This document shows, piece by piece, positions 56,250-64,000 of a DNA stretch of 64,000 bases. Below the pieces are notes generated by a model that was not told the origin of the DNA, did no database searches, and saw only the letters and a program-made list of their open reading frames with translations. Positions within the stretch are counted from its first letter, which is position 1. The number at the start of each line of letters is the position of its first letter. The position numbers and the translations under genes are program-made. The DNA is taken from NCBI GenBank assembly GCA_963807005.1, contig CAWDZK010000004.1, positions 186,001-250,000 of the forward strand. The letters run 5' to 3'. This stretch comes from CAWDZK01 sp963807005 (GTDB lineage Bacteria > Actinomycetota > Actinomycetes > JACCUZ01).

Positions 56250-57259
56250 GCGGCAGCCCCCCTCAGGGCGAGCAGGCCGTCGACGAGCGGCTCCAGGCGC
56301 AGGTCGTTGACCGAGCGCAGCACCTCGACGGCCTCGCCCGGCAGCGCCGCCGCGCCCGTGCACGCACCCACCATGGCGGTGGCCATGGCTGCGATGGTGT
56401 CGCTGTCGCCACCGAGCCGGGCGGCCAGGCGCCCGGCCCGCCAGGCGTCGTCGGGGGAGTGCGCCGCCACCGCGAACGCGGCCGGGACCGACTCCTGGGT
56501 GGCGACACCGGTGCCGACCAGCCCGTCCACCAGGTCGAGCAGGACCGCGTCGGAGCACCCGCGGGTCAGGTCCAGCGCCCAGCCGATCCGGCGGCCGACG
56601 TCGGGGCCGGGGACGTAGCTGCCGTGCCGGCGGCCGAGGTCGGCGGCCCTCAGCCCGACTGCCAGAGCGGCCGGCCAGTCGGCTCCGCCCACCCCGGCGC
56701 TGACCACCGCCGCGACCGCGCAGGCGCCGGCGTTGGCCACCGTCGTGTCGTGGGTGAGCCGGTCGACGTCCGCGACCACGGCGCAGAGCCGGTCGAGCGG
56801 GTCCGGCGGCACGGCCACCCCGACCGGCGCCACCCGCATGGCGGCGCCGTTGGTGTCGCCCCACCGGCCGGTGCTGCCGGCGGGGGCGCCGTCCGCGACC
56901 AGCCGCAGGGCACGCAGGGTGGACGGGCCGAGCAGGTCCGCCGACCCGGCCGCGGCCATCCGCTGCTGCCACTCGAGCAGCCGGGCAGCCAGCCGGTCCC
57001 GGTCGACCCGTCCGGCGCCCTCGATGAGCAGCTCGGCGACGATGACGGCCTGGTCGGTGTCGTCGGTGACGTGGCCGGCCGGCATCCCGGCGCTGATCTC
57101 GTTCTCGGGCGGCCCGGCCCGGAAGCCGGGCAGGTCGCCGAACAGCTCGGCCACCCGGGCCCGCGGCAGCGCCTGGGTCGGCATGCCCAGGGCGTCACCC
57201 GCCGCGAGCCCCAGCAGGGCGCCCAGCGCACGGTCCCGAGCCACGTCCACGCCCCGCAT
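56246..57259 (-). CDS. ADP-ribosylglycohydrolase-family protein
   Basis: A 337-residue DraG/ARH-fold protein. ALGALLGLAAGDALGMPTQ is the start block and GHVTDDTDQAVIVAELL supplies the first metal aspartates. GDTNGAAMRVAPVGVA and HDTTVANAGACAVAAVVSA are core helices, and ARLGGDSDTIAAMATAMVGA gives the second DxD site. The family cleaves ADP-ribose from proteins or releases it from small molecules; many bacterial members beside PfkB kinases and nucleobase transporters are uncharacterised. ATG at 57259 is only 28 bases from the divergent nitrilase gene. Confidence 0.88.
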   Translation of the reverse strand: MRGVDVARDRALGALLGLAAGDALGMPTQALPRARVAELFGDLPGFRAGPPENEISAGMPAGHVTDDTDQAVIVAELLIEGAGRVDRDRLAARLLEWQQRMAAAGSADLLGPSTLRALRLVADGAPAGSTGRWGDTNGAAMRVAPVGVAVPPDPLDRLCAVVADVDRLTHDTTVANAGACAVAAVVSAGVGGADWPAALAVGLRAADLGRRHGSYVPGPDVGRRIGWALDLTRGCSDAVLLDLVDGLVGTGVATQESVPAAFAVAAHSPDDAWRAGRLAARLGGDSDTIAAMATAMVGACTGAAALPGEAVEVLRSVNDLRLEPLVDGLLALRGAAA

Positions 57260-57275
57260 TCTGCCGGGCGGGTGG

Positions 57276-57281
57276 CACAGT
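57276..57281 (+). promoter_or_regulatory. possible -10 for nitrilase gene
   Basis: CACAGT ends six bases before the ATG at 57288. GGGGGA lies between and could also act as a ribosome site, but its spacing to ATG is too short. It shares a 28-base divergent region with the ADP-ribosylglycohydrolase gene. Confidence 0.3.
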
Positions 57282-57287
57282 GGGGGA

Positions 57288-58211
57288 ATGCGCGCATTCA
57301 CCGTGGCGGCCGTGCAGGTCGCCCCGCTGCCGGGTCCCCTCACCGCGGAGTCGATCAAGGGCAACCAGGCCAAGGCGGCCGACTGGGTCACCCGCTGCGT
57401 CGATTCCACCGGCGCGGAGCTGGTGGTGCTGCCGGAGTCGGTGACGACCGGCTTCACCCCTGGTCTGGGACCGGAGGAGCTGTGGGACCTGGTCTCCGAG
57501 GTGCCCGGCCCGGTCGTGGAGCCGCTGCAGGAGACCGCCCGGCGCCTCGGGGTGCACCTGGTGGTCGGCACCTACCAGCGCGGCGCCGAGCGCGGCGTCG
57601 TCCACAACGCCTCGGTCCTGCTCGGCCGGGACGGCACGGTGGCCGGCGTCTACCACAAGACGCACCCGTTCTGCACCGAGATGCGCTCCCGGGGCGGCTG
57701 GGTCACGCCGGGCGACGAGGTCAGCGTGACCGAGACCGACCTCGGGCGCATCGGTCAGATCATCTGCTTCGACGGGGACTACCCCGAGCTGTCGCGCATC
57801 ACCGCCGTCCGCGGCGCGGAGGTGATCGTCCGGCCTTCGGCGCTGCTGCGCTCCGCCGACATCTGGGAGCTCACCAACAGGGCCCGGGCCTACGACAACC
57901 ACGTCTACCTCGTCGGGGCGAACGCCACCGGCGCCGACCCGGCCGGCGTTCTGTACTTCGGCAACTCCATGGTCGTCACGCCGACCGCGGAGGTCGTGGC
58001 GCGGGCCGCCAGCCACGAGTGCTGGGTCAGCGCCCGCCTCGACCCGGCGACGGCGATGGCCTCGCTGACGCCCGGGTCCAGCGTCCCGCAGGTGTTCGAC
58101 CACCTGGCTGACCGCAACCTGGCGCTGATCGAGCGGTACGCCGACGACCTGCGCCGCCCGGCGGCCACCACCTTCCCGCACGCGGAGCCGCACGGGGAGC
58201 CGATGGACTGA
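57288..58211 (+). CDS. nitrilase-superfamily carbon-nitrogen hydrolase
   Basis: A 307-residue amidohydrolase. The catalytic triad is visible: Glu in LVVLPESVTTGF, Lys in GVYHKTHPFCTEM, and Cys in GQIICFDGDYPELSR. NRARAYDNHVYLVGANATG is a later family block. Members act on N-carbamoyl compounds, omega-amides or ureido compounds. Near the AllHFG set, permease and hydroxylase, N-carbamoyl hydrolysis (ureidopropionase-like) is a plausible job, but the specificity cannot be read directly. Confidence 0.9.
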   Translation: MRAFTVAAVQVAPLPGPLTAESIKGNQAKAADWVTRCVDSTGAELVVLPESVTTGFTPGLGPEELWDLVSEVPGPVVEPLQETARRLGVHLVVGTYQRGAERGVVHNASVLLGRDGTVAGVYHKTHPFCTEMRSRGGWVTPGDEVSVTETDLGRIGQIICFDGDYPELSRITAVRGAEVIVRPSALLRSADIWELTNRARAYDNHVYLVGANATGADPAGVLYFGNSMVVTPTAEVVARAASHECWVSARLDPATAMASLTPGSSVPQVFDHLADRNLALIERYADDLRRPAATTFPHAEPHGEPMD

Positions 58212-58269
58212 CCGCCTGCGACGGTGCGGCCCCAGGGTGGCGCACCGGTCCGACCCGGGTCCGACCGGC

Positions 58270-59037
58270 TCAGTGGGTCCCCTCGCCGGTGCCGCTGTCG
58301 TGGGTGATCTCGGGGACGGGGGCCGGCCGGGGTTCCCGGGACATGTCGACCCCCGGCCCCCTGTCGGACCGCGGCGAGACGGTTACCGCTGTCGCAGGGA
58401 GGCCGGCGGCCCGTGCCAGCGAGCCGGCTGCGTCCTCGACCGATCTGTCCGTGAGCAGAGGCCCGGTGTAGAGCACGTCGAGAGCGGCGGCGTGGTCGTC
58501 GCCGACGGTGCTCCCGTACCGGCCCATCACGTCGGTGAGGACACCCTCAAGGTCGACAGCGCGTAGCACTGCACGGGGCCGGGAGGTCGGGACCGAGAGC
58601 CTCAGGTCGTGGACCAGCACCTGCACCGTGTGGGTGTGGTCCACCCCGGCGATCCGCCGGGACTCGAGCACGCGGTCCGCATCGATCGTGGTCGCACCCT
58701 GCGGGAACAGCAGGACGACCTCCGGGACGAGGTGTTCGAGGAGCACGGCGTCCAGAACACCAGGGGGGACGTCCCGCACCCGCCAGCCGAGCCCGCGTGC
58801 TGCGGCGTGGGCCTGGCGACCCACGGCGGCGGCGTCGGCGTCACGGTCGAGGTGGAACGCGACCGCGACCCGGCGGCGGACCATCAGTCCGTCGTAGCTC
58901 ACCTCCGGGCGCTCGTTGCCCAGGTCGCTGACGAGCCGGGCCGTGGCGGGGGGCGGCGGCCCGGAGGCGGCCGGGGCCGCCTCAGAGCACGCGGTCAACA
59001 TGGCCAGCAGGGCTGCGGCCGCAACGAGCCGGCGCAT
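58270..59037 (-). CDS. lipoprotein of unknown function paired with the multicopper oxidase
   Basis: A 255-residue protein. RRLVAAAALLAMLTACSEA is a lipoprotein signal with lipobox LTAC (Cys17). The mature part has VRRRVAVAFHLDRDADAAAVG and LGWRVRDVPPGVLDAVLLEHL, with no metal-binding His/Met/Cys cluster apparent. A Pro/Gly/Asp-rich tail ends it. No family is recognised. Its ATG overlaps the stop of the multicopper oxidase (ATGA), so a surface role linked to that enzyme is inferred. Confidence 0.75.
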   Translation of the reverse strand: MRRLVAAAALLAMLTACSEAAPAASGPPPPATARLVSDLGNERPEVSYDGLMVRRRVAVAFHLDRDADAAAVGRQAHAAARGLGWRVRDVPPGVLDAVLLEHLVPEVVLLFPQGATTIDADRVLESRRIAGVDHTHTVQVLVHDLRLSVPTSRPRAVLRAVDLEGVLTDVMGRYGSTVGDDHAAALDVLYTGPLLTDRSVEDAAGSLARAAGLPATAVTVSPRSDRGPGVDMSREPRPAPVPEITHDSGTGEGTH

Positions 59038-60725
59038 CAGGTGCCCAGCGGGTAGCGGGGCTCGTACACCGGCTGCCGGTACGGCAGCAGGTCGAAGACC
59101 GGGGGAGCCGCACTGATCGGGTGGTTGATGTCGTCCGGGACGCTGCCGACGTTGAACTGCATCATCATGTCGTGGTCCTCGTGGACCAGGTTGTGGCAGT
59201 GCACCATGTACCGACCGCCGGCGTTCCTCGGGCCCAGGTTGAACTGCATGATCACGCGGACGGTCTCCGACTCGCCGAGGTAGTACACGTCCTTGGGGCC
59301 CGTCTCCCACGCGAACGGCTTGCCGTCCGGTGTCGTGTTGCGGCCGATGATCCTGCCGTCGGTCAGGTGCACGTGCACCGGGTGGAACCACCCGCCGGAG
59401 AGGTTCTCGAGCTCCCAGATCTCGACCGAGTCGCGTACCGGGTCGGCGAAGTTGCGCTGGAACCCGCTGCGGACCACCTGGTCCCAGGTCTCCCCGTTGA
59501 GCGTCCAGATCCCGGAGTTCCGCTGGACCCGGATCTTGCGGACGGCGGTGGCCTGGCTCTCCTCGAGGCTCATGACGTCCAGCGCCCCGAGCTCGGCGAA
59601 CGGCTCCGGCCCGCGGTCCAGCCGGTCCGGGATCTGGTAGCCGTCGGAGGGCCCGCTGCCCTCCTCGACGACGAACCGCATGATCTTGTCGGTGTCGGCG
59701 AAGTTCTCGTTGTTCTTGTTGCTCCGGTTGAGCAGCTCCACGACCTGGCCGGGCCGGTAGTGCCGGAAGTCGATGAGGATCTCGTACCGTTCGGCGGCGC
59801 CGGTCCGGAACGAGGACAGTGCCTGGACCTGCGGGACCAGGCCCGCGTCGGTGGCCACGAGGTACAGCGGGTCGCCAGTGCTCAGCGCCGGCCGGTAGGA
59901 CCTGCTCACCGAGGCTACGAGCGTGCGGAAGCGGTAGACGCGCGGCTTGACGTGCATCGTCGGCCAGGGCACTCCGTTGACCAGGATGACGTCGCCGTAC
60001 AGACCCTTCTGCAGGTTGTCGTCGTAGTTCAGCGACCCGTCCGCGTGGAACAGCGCGTCAGAGATGACCAGCGGGACGTCGAACTCCCCCTGGGGGAGCT
60101 GTGCACGCTCGTACGGGTCCGAGATGGGGTAGAGACCGGCCAGGCCCGAGAAGACGTTCTCCGCGGTCACCATGACGTTGTGGTCGTGGTACCAGAGCGT
60201 GCGACCCGGCTGCCAGTTCGGGTAGTGGTAGTTCTTCTCGTACCCCGGCTGGGTGAGGTCGCTCGCGTACCCGTCGAACTGGGGCAGCGAGGCCGAGCCG
60301 TGCAGGTGGGTCGACGTCGAGAATCGCCCGGTGTGCAGCGGGCTCGCGTGCAGGGCGTTGCGCTGCCGCACCTCGACCCGCTCGCCCTGGTTCGCCTTGA
60401 TCGTCGGCCCCGGGAAGATGCCGTTGTACCCGGCGACCAGGGTGGCGAGCCCGGGCACGATGAGCTGGGCGCCCACCTGCTGGGTGAGCTCGTAGCGGGC
60501 GTAGCGGCCCTGCTCGTCCTCGCCGCGGTCGTACGGCACCAGGACGGGCGGCCGCTTGAACAGGGCGGCATAGGGCCGAGGGGTGTTCTGGGGGGGCAGG
60601 GCGGAGGTGGCCGTCGTGGGCGGGTCGTCCAGGTCGGCCCGCGCCGGCGCGGACAGACTCATGCTGGCCACCCCGGCGGCGCCGGCCGCACCGAGCCGCA
60701 GGGCGGCTCGCCTCGTGATCGCCAT
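59037..60725 (-). CDS. Tat-exported multicopper oxidase
   Basis: A 562-residue laccase/CotA-like oxidase. ITRRAALRLGAAGAAGVASM is a twin-arginine signal followed by SAPARAD, the probable cleavage site. All four copper-binding blocks are present: STHLHGS, TLWYHDHNVM, FHPVHVHL and MVHCHNLVHEDHDMMM, the last giving the type 1 Cys, His and Met ligands. Such enzymes oxidise phenols, metal ions or bilirubin-like compounds outside the cell. The downstream lipoprotein is co-translated. A strong terminator of the preceding gene lies 66 bases upstream of the ATG. Confidence 0.92.
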   Translation of the reverse strand: MAITRRAALRLGAAGAAGVASMSLSAPARADLDDPPTTATSALPPQNTPRPYAALFKRPPVLVPYDRGEDEQGRYARYELTQQVGAQLIVPGLATLVAGYNGIFPGPTIKANQGERVEVRQRNALHASPLHTGRFSTSTHLHGSASLPQFDGYASDLTQPGYEKNYHYPNWQPGRTLWYHDHNVMVTAENVFSGLAGLYPISDPYERAQLPQGEFDVPLVISDALFHADGSLNYDDNLQKGLYGDVILVNGVPWPTMHVKPRVYRFRTLVASVSRSYRPALSTGDPLYLVATDAGLVPQVQALSSFRTGAAERYEILIDFRHYRPGQVVELLNRSNKNNENFADTDKIMRFVVEEGSGPSDGYQIPDRLDRGPEPFAELGALDVMSLEESQATAVRKIRVQRNSGIWTLNGETWDQVVRSGFQRNFADPVRDSVEIWELENLSGGWFHPVHVHLTDGRIIGRNTTPDGKPFAWETGPKDVYYLGESETVRVIMQFNLGPRNAGGRYMVHCHNLVHEDHDMMMQFNVGSVPDDINHPISAAPPVFDLLPYRQPVYEPRYPLGT

Positions 60726-60790
60726 CGTTCTGCCCTTCCGCGTGGTCCCTGTCGCTCGTGTGCTGTGTGCGTGGGCCGGCTCCGCTGGGC

Positions 60791-60819
60791 GCCCGCCCCG
60801 GCTGGCAGCCGGGGCGGGC
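60791..60819 (-). terminator. perfect 13-bp hairpin after the lamin-tail gene
   Basis: GCCCGCCCCGGCT (60791-60803) and AGCCGGGGCGGGC (60807-60819) pair perfectly around GGC, 28 bases beyond the stop of the lamin-tail protein gene on the minus strand. It insulates the multicopper oxidase unit. Confidence 0.75.
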
Positions 60820-60846
60820 ACCCGCCTCCCTAGGGGGAAGGGAGGG

Positions 60847-62046
60847 TCAGTAGCGGAGCCGGTCCAGCCGGACGCCCCTGGGTCCGTGCAGCTTCGCCAC
60901 GTCGGACTCGTCCCAGATGTCGCGTGAGGGGCGCTTGCCGACGAACAGCTTCCCGGCGACCGCGCTGCCCCTGCCGGTGAACACCTTGACCTTCGTGCGC
61001 GGTGCCAGCTGGTAGCCCGGCAGCCGCAGCTTGTTGCCGGCGCGGTCCCGCAGCGTGTAGCCGGCGAGGTCGACCGGCGCGATCCCGACGTTCTTGATCA
61101 CGACGTACTCGCGACCGGCCGGGGAGACCCGCTTGACCCGCAGCGCCACCTTGGTCGCTGCCGCGGGCGTGCCAGGTACGGGGGTGACGACCACCGAGTC
61201 CGGCGTGGTGGTGCTCGGGGTCGGGGGGGTGGTGCCCGGCGCGGGCGTGGTGACCGTCGGCGTCGGCGTCGGCGTCGGTGTCGGTGTCGGCGTCGGCGTG
61301 GGGGTCGGGTCGACCGCCGCGGGCACCGTGTAGTCGAACGTGCGCCGGGACTGGTTCCCGGCAGCGTCGCGCGCCAGCACCTTGATGGTGGTGTTCTTGT
61401 CGATCACCTTCGTCACGCCGGCGCCCAGCGGGGTCGAGGCCGCGCTCGGGGTCGAGCCGTTGGTCGTGTACGTCGCCACCGGCAGCGCCATGCCCATGAA
61501 GTCGTGGTCGACGCTGATCGACACCGAGGTGCCGACCGGGACCTGCCCGGCTGCAACGGTGGACTTGATCGTCGGGGCGTGCAGGTCGACGTAGAGCGGG
61601 AACGCCGCCGGGTCGCCCACGACGCCGGCGATGTCGGAGAAGGTGACCGTCACCGCGACGCCGCCGTCGGCCAGGTAGCCGCCGTCGACGAGCGCGCGGA
61701 AGTCGATGTCCTTCGACCAGGTCTGCTGGGCCACCGAGTCGGGCGACTTGCCCCCCAGCGTCCCCATCTGCAGGACCCGCTCGACGGGCGCCTTGTCGTC
61801 CTCCATGTTGTCGATCGTGAGGACGATCTGCTCGATCGCGCTTGCGGCGGTGCCCGCGAAGCGCACCACCGGGGCCACCTCGTTGACCGGGTCGGTGACC
61901 TCCCTGTTCATCATGGACGCCGCGTTGGTGCCGTCCGCCTGGGCCGTGGTCGAGGAGACCGCGACGAGGCCGGCCGACAGCACGACGGCGACGGCGACTC
62001 CCGTTGCCAGCGGCCGGGCTCCCGGCCTTGTCAGACTTCGCTTCAC
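60847..62046 (-). CDS. secreted protein with Pro-Thr linker and lamin-tail domain
   Basis: A 399-residue exported protein. GTG at 62046, five bases after GGGGGAG, gives KRSLTRPGARPL then VAVAVVLSAGLVAVSS and cleavage near AQA-DG. Residues ~45-260 are beta-rich (VRFAGTAASAIEQIVLTIDN, YVDLHAPTIKSTV, VLARDAAGNQSRRTFDYTV, an Ig-like chitobiase-C pattern). A Pro-Thr repeat follows at about 262-280. The C-terminal lamin-tail domain reads REYVVIKNVGIAPVDLAGYTL, LPGYQLAPRTKVKVFTG and IWDESDVAKLHG. Ligands are unknown; LTD domains are common in secreted bacterial nucleases and adhesive proteins. Earlier in-frame starts at 62064-62070 lack the ribosome site. Confidence 0.82.
   Translation of the reverse strand: MKRSLTRPGARPLATGVAVAVVLSAGLVAVSSTTAQADGTNAASMMNREVTDPVNEVAPVVRFAGTAASAIEQIVLTIDNMEDDKAPVERVLQMGTLGGKSPDSVAQQTWSKDIDFRALVDGGYLADGGVAVTVTFSDIAGVVGDPAAFPLYVDLHAPTIKSTVAAGQVPVGTSVSISVDHDFMGMALPVATYTTNGSTPSAASTPLGAGVTKVIDKNTTIKVLARDAAGNQSRRTFDYTVPAAVDPTPTPTPTPTPTPTPTPTVTTPAPGTTPPTPSTTTPDSVVVTPVPGTPAAATKVALRVKRVSPAGREYVVIKNVGIAPVDLAGYTLRDRAGNKLRLPGYQLAPRTKVKVFTGRGSAVAGKLFVGKRPSRDIWDESDVAKLHGPRGVRLDRLRY
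61257..61305. repeat. hexanucleotide tandem repeat encoding a Pro-Thr linker
   Basis: About eight GGCGTC/GGTGTC units in tandem on the plus strand, read as (Pro-Thr)n on the minus strand. It is likely length-variable between strains. Confidence 0.75.
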
Positions 62047-62161
62047 TGCTCCCCCTAGGCTCATCAGCACGGATACTCATCCGTGGACCGGCGGCGGGAG
62101 CCGCCGGTTTCGCCCTGAGCGGGTCACCCGGCGGCGCCAGTGCGGCGCCGCCGGGGTCGAG

Positions 62162-64000
62162 CTATCGCGCGGTCACCGTGACCGTGTTGGAGTCCAGGCT
62201 CTCCACCCCGGCCGCGCTGATGGTGTTCACCTTCACCAGGTAGGCGCCTCCCGCCGGCACCGGCAGCTGACCGGTGCGGAAGACGAGCAACTGCACCGTC
62301 GTGGGCACGATCGCGGTGATCGGCGCCCCGCCGGCCACCGGGGTGGCGGTGAAGCGGTAGGTGAACCCGTTGCCCTGGTTGATCCACGTCGCCCCGACCG
62401 TCAGCGGTGCGCCGACCGGACCCTGGGTGCCCGTGATGGTGGGCGCGTTGGGCCGGGCGAGCGAGGCCAGCGGGGTCACCGGAGCCGACAGCGGTGTGTA
62501 GTCGCCCAGCTGCTCCGGCGGGATCGCGTTGTTCTTGGCCCGGACCTGGAACTGGTAGGCCGTGCCGTTGGTGAGCCCGGTGACGTTCAGCGACGTCGCG
62601 TTGGCACCGGCAGGCAGGACGGCGACCGTCGTGCCCGGAGCTGCCGCCCGGACCACCCGGACGTCGTACCCGGTCACGCCACCCACGCTGTTCGGCGGCG
62701 CCGTCCAGTTGACCAGCACCGAGGCCGAGCCCGGGACCACGGCCCCGAGCGTCGGGGTCCCCGGCCGGCCGACCACGATGGTGCGGTCGGTGAACTGCAG
62801 CCGCTCGACGTTGGTGAGCCGGTCGATGCCGTCGATCCCGCCGTTGCTGTCCACCGTGATGACCCCGGCGTTCGCGCCGGTGCCCCGGGTGATCGTGTAG
62901 GCGGTACTGACGCCCGAGAAGACCGCGGTGTCGACGCCGGAGCTGTCCGAGAGGATCTCGCGGACGATCAGGATGTGGTCGGGGCTCACCCGGCCGGCGA
63001 AGACGTCCTGCTGCAACGTCCGCGGGTTGCCGACCTGGTAGGGCTTCTCCATCAGGTCGGTCGTCCCGATCTCGACGCCGAAGTCGTTCAGGACGCTGAG
63101 CCGGACGTTGAGGTAGCGGTCACCGTCGATGATGTCGTCGGCGCCGCGTCCCTCCATCAGGTCCGAGCCCCCGCCACCGAGGATGATGTTGCCGGCGCCC
63201 CAGACGTTGCCGGTGATCTCGTCGCACTCGCCGTTGACCGTGCCTGCTGCGGCGACGGCGGCCTTGGGCGTGGTGAGCAGGGCCGCCGGGACGACCTGGT
63301 CGAGGCCCCGGATCCGGCTGATGCCCGCCGCGTCGAGGACGTTGCAGCCGCTGAAGCCCGCTCCGCCCACGTTGGACGGCACCAGGCTGTCACCGCGGAG
63401 GATGTCGTCGAGCTTGCTGCCCGAGAGGGCCTCGACCTCCTGGTAGCGGTCCCGGAAGACAACTGCCGGCAGGGGCACCCCGATCAGGCTGAGGTTCAGG
63501 TCGGCGTTGGCCTTGAGCGGGTCGTACTGGTACATCGACCAGTCGAACCCGGCCGCCCCCGCGTTGCGCTCGATCCCGGGACCGGCGGACAGGATGTCGT
63601 TGCCGCCCTCGGCGTCGTAGTCCTCCTCGCCGTTCTGCCCGATGAGGACGTCGTCGCCGGGGGAGTTCGGGTCGTCGAAGAACGGGGCGCAGGAGTCGCC
63701 GCAGAGCAGCTCCTGGCCGTCGCCGCCCTCGATCCAGTCCGAGCCGCCGTCGCCGAAGACCGTGTCGTTACCGGCGCCGGCGATGATCATGTCGTCGCCG
63801 TCGCCGCCGAACGTCTCGTTGTCGTTGGCCCCGCCGTTGGTGAAGTCGTTGCCCTCGCCACCCATGATGATGTCGAGGCCAGGACCCGCGTCGATGGCGT
63901 CGGCGCCCGGGCCGCCCTTGTGGACGTCGTCCCCGGCCAGGTCGGTGATGATGTCGTTGCCCTCGCCGCCCAGGGCGACGTCGGCACCGTCACCACCCTC
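62162..64000 (-). CDS. C-terminal part of a large RTX-repeat protein with fibronectin III domains
   Basis: The visible 612 residues are the C-terminal part; the frame stays open at the right edge. Residues from the edge are calcium-binding RTX nonapeptides (GGEGNDIITD, GGDGDDMIIAGAGNDTVFG, GGNDILSAGPG). Next comes a block with DDILRGDSLVPSN, ILGGGGSDLMEGRGADDIIDGD and RLTNVERLQFTDRTIVVG, like the tail of secreted bacterial heme peroxidases. Then follow one clear fibronectin III domain (TPTLGAVVPGSASVLVNWTAP) and a second Ig/FN3-like one. It is probably secreted. The peroxidase idea rests on that middle block only; the catalytic part is outside the window. Confidence 0.78.
   Translation of the reverse strand, partial: EGGDGADVALGGEGNDIITDLAGDDVHKGGPGADAIDAGPGLDIIMGGEGNDFTNGGANDNETFGGDGDDMIIAGAGNDTVFGDGGSDWIEGGDGQELLCGDSCAPFFDDPNSPGDDVLIGQNGEEDYDAEGGNDILSAGPGIERNAGAAGFDWSMYQYDPLKANADLNLSLIGVPLPAVVFRDRYQEVEALSGSKLDDILRGDSLVPSNVGGAGFSGCNVLDAAGISRIRGLDQVVPAALLTTPKAAVAAAGTVNGECDEITGNVWGAGNIILGGGGSDLMEGRGADDIIDGDRYLNVRLSVLNDFGVEIGTTDLMEKPYQVGNPRTLQQDVFAGRVSPDHILIVREILSDSSGVDTAVFSGVSTAYTITRGTGANAGVITVDSNGGIDGIDRLTNVERLQFTDRTIVVGRPGTPTLGAVVPGSASVLVNWTAPPNSVGGVTGYDVRVVRAAAPGTTVAVLPAGANATSLNVTGLTNGTAYQFQVRAKNNAIPPEQLGDYTPLSAPVTPLASLARPNAPTITGTQGPVGAPLTVGATWINQGNGFTYRFTATPVAGGAPITAIVPTTVQLLVFRTGQLPVPAGGAYLVKVNTISAAGVESLDSNTVTVTAR

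Overview
The window is high-GC actinobacterial chromosome. The evidence is the 16S/23S/5S sequence type, frequent GTG starts, 4-bp start/stop overlaps, and a gene order matching the conserved actinobacterial block mpg - tyrS - TPR - HAD - tlyA - nadK - recN - steA - mctB - pyrG - nudix - ald - xerD - parA - scpA - scpB - rluB - aroH/tyrA - cmk - der. The genus cannot be fixed by eye.

Layout. 1-1736: the 3' end of a 3-methyladenine DNA glycosylase gene and tyrS, whose frame is broken by several single-base deletions. 1737-7602: a complete rRNA operon with a strong promoter, boxA-like antitermination motifs, no tRNA in the 16S-23S spacer, and a terminator hairpin. 7687-13809: an RE/RGG-rich TPR protein, an SSB-like protein, a DUF1015 protein, a small TPR protein, a HAD phosphatase, an SCP2 protein, and a basic/acidic protein pair. 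13822-35721: the housekeeping block for rRNA methylation (TlyA), NADP synthesis, DNA repair (RecN), division (SteA/MctB), CTP synthesis, alanine dehydrogenase, chromosome maintenance (XerD, ParA plus a ribbon-helix-helix-like partner, ScpA, ScpB), RluB, chorismate mutase, prephenate dehydrogenase, Cmk and Der. An accessory patch lies at 28979-31991 (APH kinase, YjbR remnant, methyltransferase, EamA exporter).

36951-58211 is the most interesting part. It holds maturation genes for a molybdenum hydroxylase (MoxR/CoxD-like, VWA/CoxE-like, XdhC, MobA-like), then unrelated transport and signalling genes, then a DUF2877-FdrA-DUF1116 operon. That operon is the AllH-AllF-AllG set linked to oxamate/oxalurate carbamoyl transfer. 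It is divergent from a uracil/xanthine-type permease and followed by the FAD, 2Fe-2S and Mo-cofactor subunits of a form II (PYRGAGR) hydroxylase plus CoxG. Next come an ADP-ribosylglycohydrolase - PfkB kinase - YjbR - TrmB operon and a nitrilase-family amidohydrolase. Together these suggest import and breakdown of a purine, pyrimidine or other N-heterocycle.

58270-64000 encodes exported proteins on the minus strand: a lipoprotein overlapping a Tat-exported multicopper oxidase, a lamin-tail-domain protein with a Pro-Thr linker, and the C-terminal part of a large RTX/fibronectin-III protein that runs off the window.

Several genes (tyrS, a basic-tail gene, a YjbR fragment, a methyltransferase, tyrA) contain one-base frame breaks. 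Because tyrS and tyrA are housekeeping genes, assembly error is the first explanation to test.
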